Source: an uncultured Prochlorococcus sp.
GTDB lineage: Bacteria > Cyanobacteriota > Cyanobacteriia > PCC-6307 > Cyanobiaceae
Reading direction: 5' to 3'
DNA length: 64,000 bases
NCBI GenBank assembly: GCA_902564695.1
Contig: CACFCB010000002.1
Span: 1-64,000, forward strand
Shown here: positions 11,001 to 20,186 of the stretch, piece by piece
Layout of the letters: each line of letters starts with the position of its first letter
How positions within the stretch are numbered: the stretch's first letter is position 1
The notes under the pieces: model-generated
What the model saw: only the letters and a program-made list of their open reading frames with translations
Databases searched by the model: none
Told to the model about the DNA's origin: nothing
Program-made: the position numbers and the translations under genes

Positions 11001-11974
11001 GGGACCAAAGTAAACCTTTGGTTTTATTTATTCAAGATGAAGATGCCCCAGCTAGTCGAATGATTAGTGCTGGAGTTCCTAAAGGATTCGAATCAATAAG
11101 CTTTGATGATTTCAAGCTTGTGTTAGGACCTTCTTTACGATTAGTCTCTCAACCTTTAGCTAGCTTTGAAACGGATGGTTTTCTATTCTTGAATGGTGCT
11201 TTTGATGAGACCCTTGATGTAAGCGGAGTTATTAAGCTTGTAAGCGGATACGTTAATCTCTTTACGACTACTTTTAATTTAGATCAAAGCGAACCAAATG
11301 TAGCCGTATTTGTTCCATCTATGGGCTTTGTTCCATATGTTGATGTAACGATGAAAAGTCGTGTTCCAGATAATGTCCGAGATGTAAGTAATTTCTCCTC
11401 TAATGGCATGGCTTCATTTGGTATCGGAGGATCTCGTTTTATAAATGTTGAAGTAACTGCCTCTGGACCCGCAGATAGAATTAGTGACAATTTTCAATTA
11501 AGAAGTACTCCAGCTTTGGGTAGAAGCGAGTTGTTAGGCCTAATTGGAGGTAATTCTCTTACAAATCTTTTAAGTAGCGGTGGAGATGGAGATGTTATTG
11601 CTAGTTTGTTGAATAGATCTTTTGTTTCATTCCTTCAGGGGAATATCAATGGATTTTTAAGTGAAAGGCTTCAAATTTCTCTATATCCAACTTATGTAAA
11701 CGGATCTGACTTGGATGATGATGCTAACAAGGGTAGTTCTTCAAGCAAAAATCAAGAAGACACGAATCTTCCTGGTCAACAGGCATGGGTAACTGAAATA
11801 GGAGTAGATTTAAGTGAAAAAATTAATTTTTCGGTTCAGGCTGCTCCTAATCGACAAGATATTCCTCCTAAAGGAAATATTACTTTTCAAATGAATCCCA
11901 ATATAGGCTTACTTAGTTCTTTTGATAAAAATGGGAATTGGCAAAGTCAGATTCAACTATTTTTTAGGTATTAG
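8015..11974 (+). CDS. TamB-family (DUF490) envelope protein
   Basis: A very large 1319-residue protein with one N-terminal membrane anchor (about residues 13-34). A long beta-rich, repetitive body follows, and the C-terminal 400 residues match the TamB/DUF490 domain (for example LRSTPALGRSELLGLIGG and the aromatic-ended C-terminus QIQLFFRY). TamB-like proteins span the periplasm as a hydrophobic-groove beta helix and help outer-membrane protein assembly or lipid transport. The plastid relative is TIC236. It is transcribed alone, divergent from the Ycf51-like gene. Low sequence conservation in the body is usual. Confidence 0.85.
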   Translation: MGDERVSKRLTRWGLAGTFTAFSVVLISTGANLLVERTISRFSPQIENVLSVSLGHPLKLGPYRGLRPWGVELGQTNLLPGQRDSSSINISTLTVKFAPFASLFNWQPVAIINPKGTEIKLSKNDTGSYWVMGPSDKSKKINIQLRLNLKKQTKIIFNSTKTTLLAKGNLALNLKKKKIFGVINLDSEDQGSLYLAGKGFWDGLEFKAKARINKFKLELLQEILGNDSNIITKGNVNANLNIGIRNGLLKCKGDLSLNELTLKGGILKDALSTNKSKLKCNNNKIKLTNSSWNYGKWDIATSAEIPLSKTNRTGIKAISEIKIKDFDHRPLSLKFKLPISIINRRLVYGNLKANFDLESFPLFALNPIVKNSLSGKLNTNGELQGPLSSLNYKINIALDNPQFNGIRLREKWNGTFIRIPKQEDWGSLKMSSEINSNPSNIQINLNKEGDFNNLILNRLGGKITLNPLSDSFEWKAEKFRLDRIEVAIPPEKSFKRIFGEVNGNGILSLDPLFVDGKLSFDYPRILGLKLKQAKILGKYSNSKIDLKGELRPTEYGKILFNISQEPEFNLLAKFKEVSSSWIASTFLEIPKLGLKYSEAIGKAEDLRKILIGSANDSIDTQLNVLSDSQASFREEIAKINSRSIINPYDLKGNINADIHLTGPSLRDLNLEAKASGKIWSNELQAINNKEIKPFNATFYGTLGSGEGQFSLLNIHFSMLSLVAPIPSEINGYFGLNAKYSFVKGASIINADLIIEDTKIFDRDIVLDKGNVLLKENNLFVDIALRDKSSKNPVELLGNFPLSNSLPMDLKLESHGDGLAFLTGLSKGSLSWVSGTADLSLLIRGTPSQPISNGFIVLQNSVLLLQDKQIENLNGAIVFDFNRLEVRELSANIGLNGIINSSGGISLFDSQLSEKEPLELTIEKIRVKTAFTDVIISSNVVFKGSLLKPQLAGDVHISEGLIFARKANNSGNDMASEKERNKASIKKRIRKFPEQNWDQSKPLVLFIQDEDAPASRMISAGVPKGFESISFDDFKLVLGPSLRLVSQPLASFETDGFLFLNGAFDETLDVSGVIKLVSGYVNLFTTTFNLDQSEPNVAVFVPSMGFVPYVDVTMKSRVPDNVRDVSNFSSNGMASFGIGGSRFINVEVTASGPADRISDNFQLRSTPALGRSELLGLIGGNSLTNLLSSGGDGDVIASLLNRSFVSFLQGNINGFLSERLQISLYPTYVNGSDLDDDANKGSSSSKNQEDTNLPGQQAWVTEIGVDLSEKINFSVQAAPNRQDIPPKGNITFQMNPNIGLLSSFDKNGNWQSQIQLFFRY

Positions 11975-12121
11975 AACAATTGAAAATTGAAAAACTTTCA
12001 AAATTGAAAATGGTTTAACTCGATTTAAATTTATCTTTTTTTATTGCTTGATATGTATGAAAGGAATATTTTAAGAACTATGGACAAAATTTTCTTTGCT
12101 TAAGAGGTTGATTTAAATCTA

Positions 12122-13438
12122 ATGAGTACAAACTTATCAGTTCCAGAGCCTTCATCTCAGTTGATAAAAACTGCACAGAGTGTAAAGAAGGCCTCTAATT
12201 GCCTTGGGCAATCTACTAATGATCAAAGGTGTGAAGCTTTGACTATGATGGCAGATGCTTTGAATGACAATATAGAAGAAATCTTAAAAGCAAACTTAAT
12301 AGATCTTGAAAGATCAGAAAAAGAAGGGTTGAGTAAATCACTTTTAGCAAGACTTCAGCTGACACCAAATAAATTAAAAGGTTGTATTGATGGAGTTCTA
12401 AAAGTTTCTAATCTTTCTGATCCTATTGGGCATAGACAACTTCATAGGAAATTAGATGAAACGCTTATTCTTGAAAGAGTGACAGTTCCATTAGGCGTAT
12501 TGGGTGTCATTTTTGAATCTAGACCTGATGCTTTAATCCAAATAGCTTCTCTTGCTATTCGCTCTGGTAATGGAGCTTTATTGAAAGGCGGTAGTGAAGC
12601 TCGATCAACAAATAAAGCTATAATGGGTTGTCTTGATCAGGGATTGAGCAAATCAAATATCGGCTCAGGAGCATTGTCTTTGCTTACTACACGTCAAGAA
12701 AGTTTAGGCTTATTACGTTTAGACCGATTTGTCGATTTAATAATACCAAGAGGTAGCAATGAATTAGTTCAATTTATCCAAGAAAATACACGTATTACTG
12801 TCTTAGGTCACGCTGATGGGATTTGCCATCTATATATTGATGATTCGGTAGAGATTGATCAAGCTATAAGCTTGGCCTTGGATAGTAAAATTCAATATCC
12901 AGCTGCTTGTAATGCCATTGAAACATTATTGATCCATCAAAATGTTGCTGAAGAGTTTCTAAAAAAAAGTATACCAATATTTTCTAATGCAGGAGTTACT
13001 CTTAAAGGAGATGTTCAAAGCCAATCTTTAGGCGTGAAAAATCCAGCAACTGATGAAGATTGGTCTACGGAATATTTGGACTTAATTCTTTCAGTCAAAA
13101 TTGTGAGTAATGTAGACGAAGCTATTGAACATATTCGTAAATATAGCTCCCGTCATACCGAAGCAATTGCTACAAATAATAAGGAAATTGCGGAAAAATT
13201 TCTTCGCTCCGTTGATAGTTCAGGCGTTTACCATAATTGCTCTACGCGTTTTGCAGATGGTTTTCGCTATGGATTTGGAGCTGAAGTTGGTATAAGCACT
13301 CAGACACTTCCTCCAAGAGGTCCAGTTGGCTTGGAAGGATTAGTTACTTATCGCTACTTCCTTAGAGGTAATGGAGATCTCGTCAAGGATTTTGTTTCTG
13401 GAGATAGAAAGTTTTCTCATACCGACTTGCTATTATGA
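12122..13438 (+). CDS. proA: Gamma-glutamyl phosphate reductase
   Basis: NADPH-dependent enzyme of proline synthesis that reduces gamma-glutamyl phosphate to glutamate semialdehyde. The 438-residue aldehyde-dehydrogenase-fold protein has the family stretches [16 protein letters not shown] and [12 protein letters not shown]. The active-site Cys lies in [13 protein letters not shown]. The conserved C-terminal part [17 protein letters not shown] is also present. ATG start. Its stop overlaps the folB start in an ATGA, so folB translation is coupled. proB is not in the window. Confidence 0.96.
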   Translation: MSTNLSVPEPSSQLIKTAQSVKKASNCLGQSTNDQRCEALTMMADALNDNIEEILKANLIDLERSEKEGLSKSLLARLQLTPNKLKGCIDGVLKVSNLSDPIGHRQLHRKLDETLILERVTVPLGVLGVIFESRPDALIQIASLAIRSGNGALLKGGSEARSTNKAIMGCLDQGLSKSNIGSGALSLLTTRQESLGLLRLDRFVDLIIPRGSNELVQFIQENTRITVLGHADGICHLYIDDSVEIDQAISLALDSKIQYPAACNAIETLLIHQNVAEEFLKKSIPIFSNAGVTLKGDVQSQSLGVKNPATDEDWSTEYLDLILSVKIVSNVDEAIEHIRKYSSRHTEAIATNNKEIAEKFLRSVDSSGVYHNCSTRFADGFRYGFGAEVGISTQTLPPRGPVGLEGLVTYRYFLRGNGDLVKDFVSGDRKFSHTDLLL

Positions 13439-13824
13439 ATAAAAATCAAAATCTGAGCGCAATTCATATAAAAGATTTAGATCTTTGGGCACATGTTGGT
13501 GTCCTAGAAAGTGAACGTAAAAATGGTCAAAGCTTTGTTTTGGATATAAGTTTTTGGTTAGACCTAGAGGAGTCCTCAAGACTTGATCAATTAAATAATT
13601 CTATTGATTATAGCGAGGTAATTAAGGCTATTCAAAACCTTTCATTTGAAATTAAATGCTTAACGATTGAATATTTTAGTGATCAAATTCTCAACCTTCT
13701 TGAATCTTTGTATGGATCAGTTCCAATGAGTATTATGCTTAAGAAAACTTCACCACCTATAGATGGCTTTTCAGGTAGTGTCTTAATCGAAAAAAAAAGG
13801 AACCTTTCATCTTCGCTTAATTAA
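13435..13824 (+). CDS. folB: Dihydroneopterin aldolase
   Basis: A 129-residue tetrahydropterin-fold enzyme of folate synthesis. It converts 7,8-dihydroneopterin to 6-hydroxymethyl-dihydropterin and glycolaldehyde. The N-terminal [22 protein letters not shown] and the [11 protein letters not shown] segment with its following [11 protein letters not shown] stretch are typical of FolB. The ATG lies within the proA stop (ATGA). The TAA stop abuts the TTG of the lipase gene, so three genes form one coupled unit. Confidence 0.92.
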   Translation: MNKNQNLSAIHIKDLDLWAHVGVLESERKNGQSFVLDISFWLDLEESSRLDQLNNSIDYSEVIKAIQNLSFEIKCLTIEYFSDQILNLLESLYGSVPMSIMLKKTSPPIDGFSGSVLIEKKRNLSSSLN

Positions 13825-14430
13825 TTGAATCTAAAAAAAAGACCTATTTTTCTTGTTCATGGTTTGTGGAACAATCCAAAATTATTTGATAAATTAATAA
13901 AAAAAATAAATGAAGAAGATTATGAGTTTTATCTACCACATTTGCCACACAAATATGGCAAGACATCACTTCGGACGTTAGCAAGAGACCTTGATGTTCA
14001 AATTAATTACTTAGTAGGCTCTGAAACAGAGATCGATCTTGTTGGATTTTCAATGGGTGGATTAATTAGTAGGCTTTGGTTACAAAATTATGATGGTTTT
14101 TTAAGAACTAAACGTTTTTTTAGTATTGGTACGCCTCATTTTGGGACTTACACAGCTCAAATGATCCCTTCTTTTTTGATGCCAGGTATTGCAGAGATGA
14201 AAAGAGGAAGTAATTTATTATCTCACTTAAATAATGATTTGACTTCCTTAGAAAAAGTTGAATGTACTAGCTTTTTTACGAAATGGGACTTGATGTCATT
14301 TCCAGGCTGGCAAGCAAAACTTCCTATTGGTGATTCTTATCACTTACCTGTGTTGACTCACAAAGAATTGATTACAAATTCTAGTTCTTTAGATATTTTA
14401 GTCAAAAAGATTTTTTTAATAGCTAATTAA
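13825..14430 (+). CDS. Alpha/beta-hydrolase, triacylglycerol-lipase-like
   Basis: A 201-residue alpha/beta-hydrolase. The oxyanion-hole motif HGLWNNP is at residues 12-18 and the nucleophile elbow GFSMGG has Ser76. The pattern matches EstA/LipA-type lipase-like proteins. The TTG start directly follows the folB stop with no gap, so translation by re-initiation is likely. Its end overlaps the convergent prlC gene by 8 bp. The substrate is unknown. Confidence 0.8.
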   Translation: MNLKKRPIFLVHGLWNNPKLFDKLIKKINEEDYEFYLPHLPHKYGKTSLRTLARDLDVQINYLVGSETEIDLVGFSMGGLISRLWLQNYDGFLRTKRFFSIGTPHFGTYTAQMIPSFLMPGIAEMKRGSNLLSHLNNDLTSLEKVECTSFFTKWDLMSFPGWQAKLPIGDSYHLPVLTHKELITNSSSLDILVKKIFLIAN

Positions 14431-16534
14431 GACCACTATGTCTTATTAGAGCTTCAGTAGAGGGTAGTCTTCCTCTAAATTGTTTGAAAACCTTATTGGG
14501 AGAACGACTACCACCAAGGCTAAGAATTGTTTCGCGATATTTTTTACCAATCTTTCTGACTTCCTTCTGATTGGCAAGTCCTGCCTCTTCAAATGCGGCA
14601 AAAGCATCAGAGCTGAGCACCTCGGCCCATTTATACGAGTAGTATCCAGCAGCATAGCCACCAGCAAAAATATGACTGAAGGCACAGAGAAATTGATCTT
14701 CTGGAATAGGGTCCATCACTGTTGTATTTTTGGCGATTTCTCGTCGTAACTCATCTGGGGAAATTTCTAAATCTTCATTCCATTGACTATGGAGTTTTAG
14801 ATCAGTAAGAGCAAAATGTATTTGCCTTAGAGTCGCAAGACCAGAATTAAATGTTCTGCTTAGTCTCAATTTATTGATTTCCGATTCTGGTAAAGGCTCT
14901 TTTGTCTTCCAATGTATTGCTATTTCAGAAATTGTTTGATCCTCTAAGCACCAATTTTCCATAAATTGGCTTGCTAATTCAACAGCATCCCATTCAACGT
15001 TATTAATACCGGCTGCTTGAGGGTAATTTACGGTTGTCAGCATATGCTGTAGTCCATGGCCAAATTCATGGAAGAGAGTTTCTACTTCTTCGAAACTCAT
15101 AAGGCTGGGTTTATCCGCAATTGGTGGCGTTTGATTGCAAACTAAATAGGCTACTGGGAGAACAATTTCATCTTTCGTTTTTTGATTTCGGCACAAACAT
15201 TCATCCATCCAAGCACCGCCTCTTTTCGTCGCAGGACGACTGAAGGGATCTAGATAGAATGAGGCAATTTTTTCGCCATCTAAATTTTTAACATTGAAGA
15301 AACGAACATCTTCATGCCATAAAGGAGCTGTATTACTTGCTTCTTCAATATCAATTTCAAAAAGTCTTTTGCATAAATTGAATAGACCATTAAGAACTTG
15401 ATCTAATGGAAACCATGGCCTAAGTTTCTCTTGGTCAAGATCGTATTTCTCTTTGCGTAGAACTTCAGCCCAAAAACTTATATCCCATGGGGATAGCTCA
15501 AAATCTTCGTTTTCTCCATTTCTTTTGGCACACTCACGAATATGCATAACTTCTTTTTCAGCATGAGGCATAGCAGCTAATCGTAATTCTTCAAGTAAAA
15601 ACTCAACAGATTCTTCATTATCAGCCATTTTTGTGGCCAAACTAATTTCACACCAGTTTTTATATCCCAATAGTTTTGCCTGTTTGTGTCTGAGATCTAG
15701 AATTTCTTCAATTATTTTTTTGTTACTAATCTTTCCATTGCTAGCTCTACTTACAAAGGCTCTATAAACTTTCTCTCTGAGACGTCTATTTTTTGCATAA
15801 GTTTGAAAAGGGATGTACCTAGGCATATCTAAGCCAACTCTCCATGGACCATTTGATGCTGATGGATCTTTACCTTCTTCATCTTTGTCACCAGATTCCT
15901 TTGCCGCAAGAGCCATTGTTTCGAGTGCTCGTTCAGGGAGCCCTTCGACTTCTGAATCGTTTTTTAATAAAAGGCTCCAATTCTTAGTCGCATCTAATAC
16001 ATTGTTACTAAAGGTAGTTGATAATTCAGCTAATCGCTCACTGCGAGAATTAAATATTGCTTTTTCATTAGCTTCTAGACCAATTCCTTTGTTTTTCATT
16101 GTTATTAGTTCTGTCTCAATTATTCTGATTTGTGTCTCATCCTTTATGTTCCCATGCTCTTTCAAATTTGAGAGCGCCTTAAAAATTACTTCGTTTTGAG
16201 CAAGCTGATTACTAAATCTAACGATGGTAGGTTGCTGATTTGAATGAACCTCACGAAGTTGGGTGGAATTGCATACAGCATTCAGATGACTTACAACTCC
16301 CCAGCTCCACCTAAGTTTTTCACCTATATCATAAAGCTGAGGCATTACATCTTCCCAACTTAGAGAACTTTTGTTTGATAACTTTTTATCGAGTTGTTCT
16401 TCTAGGTTTTTTAATTCTTCATTTAGATCTTTTATTAGCTTGGGTATATTTTCAGTGATCTCTTTAGGGGTGATTTTGTCGTAATCAGGCAGGCCTTCCC
16501 CTTTTAATATTGCTGTTGGCTTGATTGAAGTCAT
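14423..16534 (-). CDS. prlC: Oligopeptidase A-type M3 metallopeptidase
   Basis: A 703-residue cytosolic zinc peptidase that degrades short peptides, including cleaved signal peptides. The zinc-binding motif HEFGH (near residues 487-491, in VETLFHEFGHGLQHML) is intact. The following Glu ligand region (NNVEWDAVELASQFMENW) and the C-terminal FAGGYAAGYYSYKWAEVL of the M3A family are also present. ATG start at 16534. It lies 21 bp downstream of the ndhD stop on the same strand's upstream side, so co-transcription is possible. Confidence 0.94.
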   Translation of the reverse strand: MTSIKPTAILKGEGLPDYDKITPKEITENIPKLIKDLNEELKNLEEQLDKKLSNKSSLSWEDVMPQLYDIGEKLRWSWGVVSHLNAVCNSTQLREVHSNQQPTIVRFSNQLAQNEVIFKALSNLKEHGNIKDETQIRIIETELITMKNKGIGLEANEKAIFNSRSERLAELSTTFSNNVLDATKNWSLLLKNDSEVEGLPERALETMALAAKESGDKDEEGKDPSASNGPWRVGLDMPRYIPFQTYAKNRRLREKVYRAFVSRASNGKISNKKIIEEILDLRHKQAKLLGYKNWCEISLATKMADNEESVEFLLEELRLAAMPHAEKEVMHIRECAKRNGENEDFELSPWDISFWAEVLRKEKYDLDQEKLRPWFPLDQVLNGLFNLCKRLFEIDIEEASNTAPLWHEDVRFFNVKNLDGEKIASFYLDPFSRPATKRGGAWMDECLCRNQKTKDEIVLPVAYLVCNQTPPIADKPSLMSFEEVETLFHEFGHGLQHMLTTVNYPQAAGINNVEWDAVELASQFMENWCLEDQTISEIAIHWKTKEPLPESEINKLRLSRTFNSGLATLRQIHFALTDLKLHSQWNEDLEISPDELRREIAKNTTVMDPIPEDQFLCAFSHIFAGGYAAGYYSYKWAEVLSSDAFAAFEEAGLANQKEVRKIGKKYRETILSLGGSRSPNKVFKQFRGRLPSTEALIRHSGLN

Positions 16535-16555
16535 TTCTTAGATGCAAAAACTAAC

Positions 16556-18124
16556 TTATTGGTAAAGGTTATTGGTAATTAATGATTGTGCGAGAGCATT
16601 TGTTGATACCTCATATAAATCAATCGCTATTCTTGGCCAAAAACCAATTACTAATGTGGGTACTAAGAGGCTTAAACCTATTGAGAGCTCTCTGGTATCC
16701 ATTTCTTTGACGATCGATAACGCTGGAATCCTTGGGCCAAAGAATACTCTCCTGCACATTGAGAGAAGGTATATGGGAGTCAAAACCAGCCCTATAGCAG
16801 CTAATAGGATTGTTATTGCTCTAAATAAAGAAGTGAATCCTTCTTGACTTGTTATACCAAGAAAAACTGTGATTTCACTGATAAATCCACTCATCCCTGG
16901 TAATGCAAGAGATGCAAGAGAGCTGGTCAAGAAGAATGCAAAAGTAATTGGTAAAGCCTTTGCCAAACCTCCCATGTTGGGTATCGAAAGAGTGTTAGTT
17001 CTCTCATAAAAACTTCCAGTAACAAAAAACATTGCTGCAGCAATTAGTCCATGGCTAATCATTTGTAGCATCGCTCCACTTATACCAAGTGCATTAACTG
17101 CACCAATTCCAACAAGAACAAAACCCATATGACTTACAGAACTACATGCTATTCGTCTTTTTACATTGTCTTGAGCAAAAGCATTTAGTGCTCCATAAAT
17201 AATATTTACTATTCCAATGATAATTAGAGCTGGAGCTAGTATTAAATGAGTATCCGGTAATATTTGTACGTTAAATCTTAAGAGAGCATAACCTCCCATT
17301 TTTAATAAAACACCAGCCAATAACATTGAAACCGGTGCATTTGCCTCTCCATGAGCATCGGGCAGCCAGGTATGAAGTGGAAAAATAGGAAGCTTTACTC
17401 CAAATCCAATTAAAAAACCTAAATAACAAAATATTCCAAAATTTCCTGTAATAGATTTGGATGCTATCTCAGTTAGATTAAAGGTAAATTGGTCTCCTGA
17501 AAGTGCTAAAGCAAGTCCGCTAATTAATATTAAAAGGGAAGCTAGTGCGGTATAAAGGATAAATTTTGTTGCTGCATAAAGTTTTCTTTTACCTCCCCAA
17601 ATAGCGATCAATAGATAGACAGGGACAAGTTCTAGCTCCCAAGCTAAAAAGAATAATAAGAAATCTTGTGATAGGAAAACTAAAGCTTGGGCAGAAGCTT
17701 GTATGAGTAATAAAGCAAAATATAAACGTGTTTTTTGTTTTACTTTCCAGCTGGCTGCAGCTGACAAAAGAGTTATTAGGCCGCTCAGTACAACAAGCGG
17801 GGCGGATATACCATCAACACCCAATGACCATTCGAGTCCAATTGAAGGAAGCCAATTAAGTCTTTCTACTAATTGAAGTGTTTCGCTACTTGGATCAAAA
17901 AGATTTGCAAACGCCCCTAAGATTATAAAAAAGTCGACTAACAAAATAAGTAAGGAAATATTTCTTGGAAGATTAGAATTTTTATTTTCTTGCGATGGAA
18001 GAAAAGGCATTATCAATGCTCCAACAACAGGAAGGAGCACAATGAGTGATAGCCATGGGAATGCTGTCTGAGAATCTATGCTCATTGGCAGATTGGCATC
18101 CATGATTTGGGGCAAGTCAGCCAT
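16556..18124 (-). CDS. ndhD: NAD(P)H-quinone oxidoreductase subunit 4 (NDH-1, NdhD)
   Basis: Antiporter-like membrane subunit of the thylakoid NDH-1 complex, which carries out cyclic electron flow and respiration with ferredoxin and plastoquinone. The 522 residues hold about 14 transmembrane helices. Family motifs include [20 protein letters not shown], with the proton-channel Glu, then [15 protein letters not shown] and AYSSVSHMG-like [11 protein letters not shown]. By general form this is an NdhD1-type subunit. ATG start at 18124, 36 bp from the thrB stop. Confidence 0.95.
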   Translation of the reverse strand: MADLPQIMDANLPMSIDSQTAFPWLSLIVLLPVVGALIMPFLPSQENKNSNLPRNISLLILLVDFFIILGAFANLFDPSSETLQLVERLNWLPSIGLEWSLGVDGISAPLVVLSGLITLLSAAASWKVKQKTRLYFALLLIQASAQALVFLSQDFLLFFLAWELELVPVYLLIAIWGGKRKLYAATKFILYTALASLLILISGLALALSGDQFTFNLTEIASKSITGNFGIFCYLGFLIGFGVKLPIFPLHTWLPDAHGEANAPVSMLLAGVLLKMGGYALLRFNVQILPDTHLILAPALIIIGIVNIIYGALNAFAQDNVKRRIACSSVSHMGFVLVGIGAVNALGISGAMLQMISHGLIAAAMFFVTGSFYERTNTLSIPNMGGLAKALPITFAFFLTSSLASLALPGMSGFISEITVFLGITSQEGFTSLFRAITILLAAIGLVLTPIYLLSMCRRVFFGPRIPALSIVKEMDTRELSIGLSLLVPTLVIGFWPRIAIDLYEVSTNALAQSLITNNLYQ

Positions 18125-18160
18125 AAAACCATCAGTTTTTGTTCGTTTTCATGAGTAGAA

Positions 18161-19108
18161 CTACCCAAAAGTGTTTGAAATGCATTCGCTTCCTTTTTGT
18201 TGGAGGCTCATTAAAGGAGCACGGCTTGCCACACCAGCAGCTTCCCAGGCTTTTACCATTGCAACACTTACTTCTCGGCCTTTAGTAGCTTTGCATAAGG
18301 CAAGGATGCTAGGTCCTGCTCCACTTATTGCACATCCTAAGGCTCCGGCAGCCTTTGCTGCTTCCCTAACCTCTAAACCACCTTTAATTAGACCCCATCT
18401 ATAAGGCTCATGAAGCTTGTCATGCATCCCATCTGCTATCAAATCCTCATTTCCAGTCCTTAGTCCTTGAAGCAGAAGAGTAAGTGCACCTAAATTAATT
18501 ACTGCATCATTTACTGGAATATTATCTGGCATTACGCGCCTTGCTTCGCTTGTACTGAGGCGAATAGATGGAATCGCAACAACTGCTTTTATTGATTGAT
18601 CCCAATCACAGCGAACCACACGCCATCTGTCATTGGCAGTTTTAGCTGTTACGCAAAGGCCACCAATCAAAGATGGAACAACATTATCTGGATGGCCTTC
18701 GATATCAATAGCAAGCTCCAACAATTTTTCTTTGGGCAAAGGATATCCTGCTAGTGCATTTGCTCCCACTAAACCAGCCACGATTGCTGTGGCGCTGCTA
18801 CCTAGTCCCCTAGCTGGAGGAACGGCTAGCTTTACTCTTGCTTCAAGAGCTACAGGCTCTATCCCAGCAGTTCTCCAAACTCTTTGTGCCGCTCTGTAAA
18901 AAAGGTTTTCGGGTCCACCTCTTAAATGATTACCTTCGGTACTTTCCATAATTAATTCAAATCTTTCTCCATTGCCTTCAATTCTTTTGATAGTAAAAAA
19001 ATTGGAAAGATCCAATGCTGCTCCAAGACAATCAAATCCTGGACCAATATTTGCTGTAGTTGAAGGAACTTCGACTACGACTGTTTGTCCTATTCTCGGC
19101 GGCCCCAT
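18161..19108 (-). CDS. thrB: Homoserine kinase
   Basis: GHMP-family kinase that phosphorylates L-homoserine on the route to threonine. The product is 315 residues. The ATP-binding GHMP motif PPARGLGSSA is at residues 97-106, the N-terminal VPSTTANIGPGFDCLG is typical, and the C-terminal CAISGAGPSILA matches the third GHMP motif. ATG start. It is 12 bp from the glucokinase stop and probably co-transcribed with glk and thrS. Confidence 0.96.
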   Translation of the reverse strand: MGPPRIGQTVVVEVPSTTANIGPGFDCLGAALDLSNFFTIKRIEGNGERFELIMESTEGNHLRGGPENLFYRAAQRVWRTAGIEPVALEARVKLAVPPARGLGSSATAIVAGLVGANALAGYPLPKEKLLELAIDIEGHPDNVVPSLIGGLCVTAKTANDRWRVVRCDWDQSIKAVVAIPSIRLSTSEARRVMPDNIPVNDAVINLGALTLLLQGLRTGNEDLIADGMHDKLHEPYRWGLIKGGLEVREAAKAAGALGCAISGAGPSILALCKATKGREVSVAMVKAWEAAGVASRAPLMSLQQKGSECISNTFG

Positions 19109-19120
19109 GTTTTTTATCCT

Positions 19121-20164
19121 TTAATTAAGTCTCCCATTTGATTCGGCATTTAAGTGCGCTCTGCAAGCTGAACTGAATAATGTAGCTTCAGGATCTTTAA
19201 GAATAATCAATGGAATTTCCTTTAAATAAGATTGAAAGCGACCTTTATTACTAAATGCATCAAGGAAGTGAAATGAGTTTATTCCATCAAGGTTCTTTAC
19301 TGCGGTTCCACCTGCTATCCATAATCCAGAAGAGCAAAGCTCTTGTAAAGCAAGATCTCCAGCAGCAGATCCATATGCGTTCAACCAAAGTTGTAGAGTT
19401 TCAGACATTAACTTGTCTCCGTTATTTGCTTTTTCCCAAACAAGTGCAGGTAAATCGGTGTGAACTGTTGTATTGCTTTCCAATTTTTTTAAAATTTTCT
19501 GAAGAGGATGTTTTTCATTTATGGGATTATCCAATTTCCATCTGGCAATCATTCCAAGACCAGTCCCACTAACTATTCTTTCGATAGAAATTCTTTGAAT
19601 ATTTAACTTCTTTTTTAGCCATTTTACTAGTTCCCATTCGTTTGAGGTTCTTGGGGCAAATTCCCGATGACCCCCTTCACTTGGAAATATAGAAATGCTA
19701 TTAGGAGTTATTAAGCCTCTGGACATTCCTAAACCAGTACCAGCTCCGATAATTGCAACTAATTCTTGATTATTTTTAGCATCAGAATTTAATTTCCCTT
19801 GGATAACTTGATATTGGTCTTTTTTGAAAAATGGAATTCCATATATTAAAACTGAGAAATCATTTATTAATTCAATATTATTTATTTTTGAAAGTAGAGA
19901 TAATGTTTCTGTTTCGATTACCCATCCTAGATTTGTAATATTAACTTTTTGGTTTTGTATTGGTCCAGCCACGCCAATGCAACCATATTCAGGAATTAAT
20001 ATATGATCTGGTAGTTTTTTAATGAAGTCTTCAAATAATGAGTAGAAAGATTCCCATTCTGAAGAAATATAATATTTATCAAATATTTTTCTTGGATATT
20101 TCTCGTTTGTATAAATAGCTAGTATAGTTTTAGTCCCTCCAAGGTCTCCAGCAAGTAAATTCAT
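19121..20164 (-). CDS. glk: Glucokinase
   Basis: ATP-dependent kinase that converts glucose to glucose 6-phosphate. The 347-residue protein has the phosphate-1 motif GDLGGTKT at residues 7-14, the glucose-binding region GAGTGLGMSRG and the EGGHREFAP stretch of the bacterial Glk family. Prochlorococcus takes up glucose, so this enzyme can serve uptake as well as glycogen turnover; that link is inference. ATG at 20164; the thrS stop lies 22 bp upstream. Confidence 0.93.
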   Translation of the reverse strand: MNLLAGDLGGTKTILAIYTNEKYPRKIFDKYYISSEWESFYSLFEDFIKKLPDHILIPEYGCIGVAGPIQNQKVNITNLGWVIETETLSLLSKINNIELINDFSVLIYGIPFFKKDQYQVIQGKLNSDAKNNQELVAIIGAGTGLGMSRGLITPNSISIFPSEGGHREFAPRTSNEWELVKWLKKKLNIQRISIERIVSGTGLGMIARWKLDNPINEKHPLQKILKKLESNTTVHTDLPALVWEKANNGDKLMSETLQLWLNAYGSAAGDLALQELCSSGLWIAGGTAVKNLDGINSFHFLDAFSNKGRFQSYLKEIPLIILKDPEATLFSSACRAHLNAESNGRLN

Positions 20165-20186
20165 TGGTTAAAAAAAGTTTATTAAT

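Noticed and set aside
11987-12001. TTGAAA/TTTCAA hairpin after the tamB-like gene
   Set aside because: Only 6 bp, no T run, in low-complexity AT sequence; not a convincing terminator.
14446-14685. Frames inside prlC on both strands
   Set aside because: Shadows of the oligopeptidase reading frame, which carries the HEFGH motif elsewhere.
15813-16199. 128-residue plus-strand frame inside prlC
   Set aside because: Antisense shadow with Ser/Leu-rich composition; no family features.
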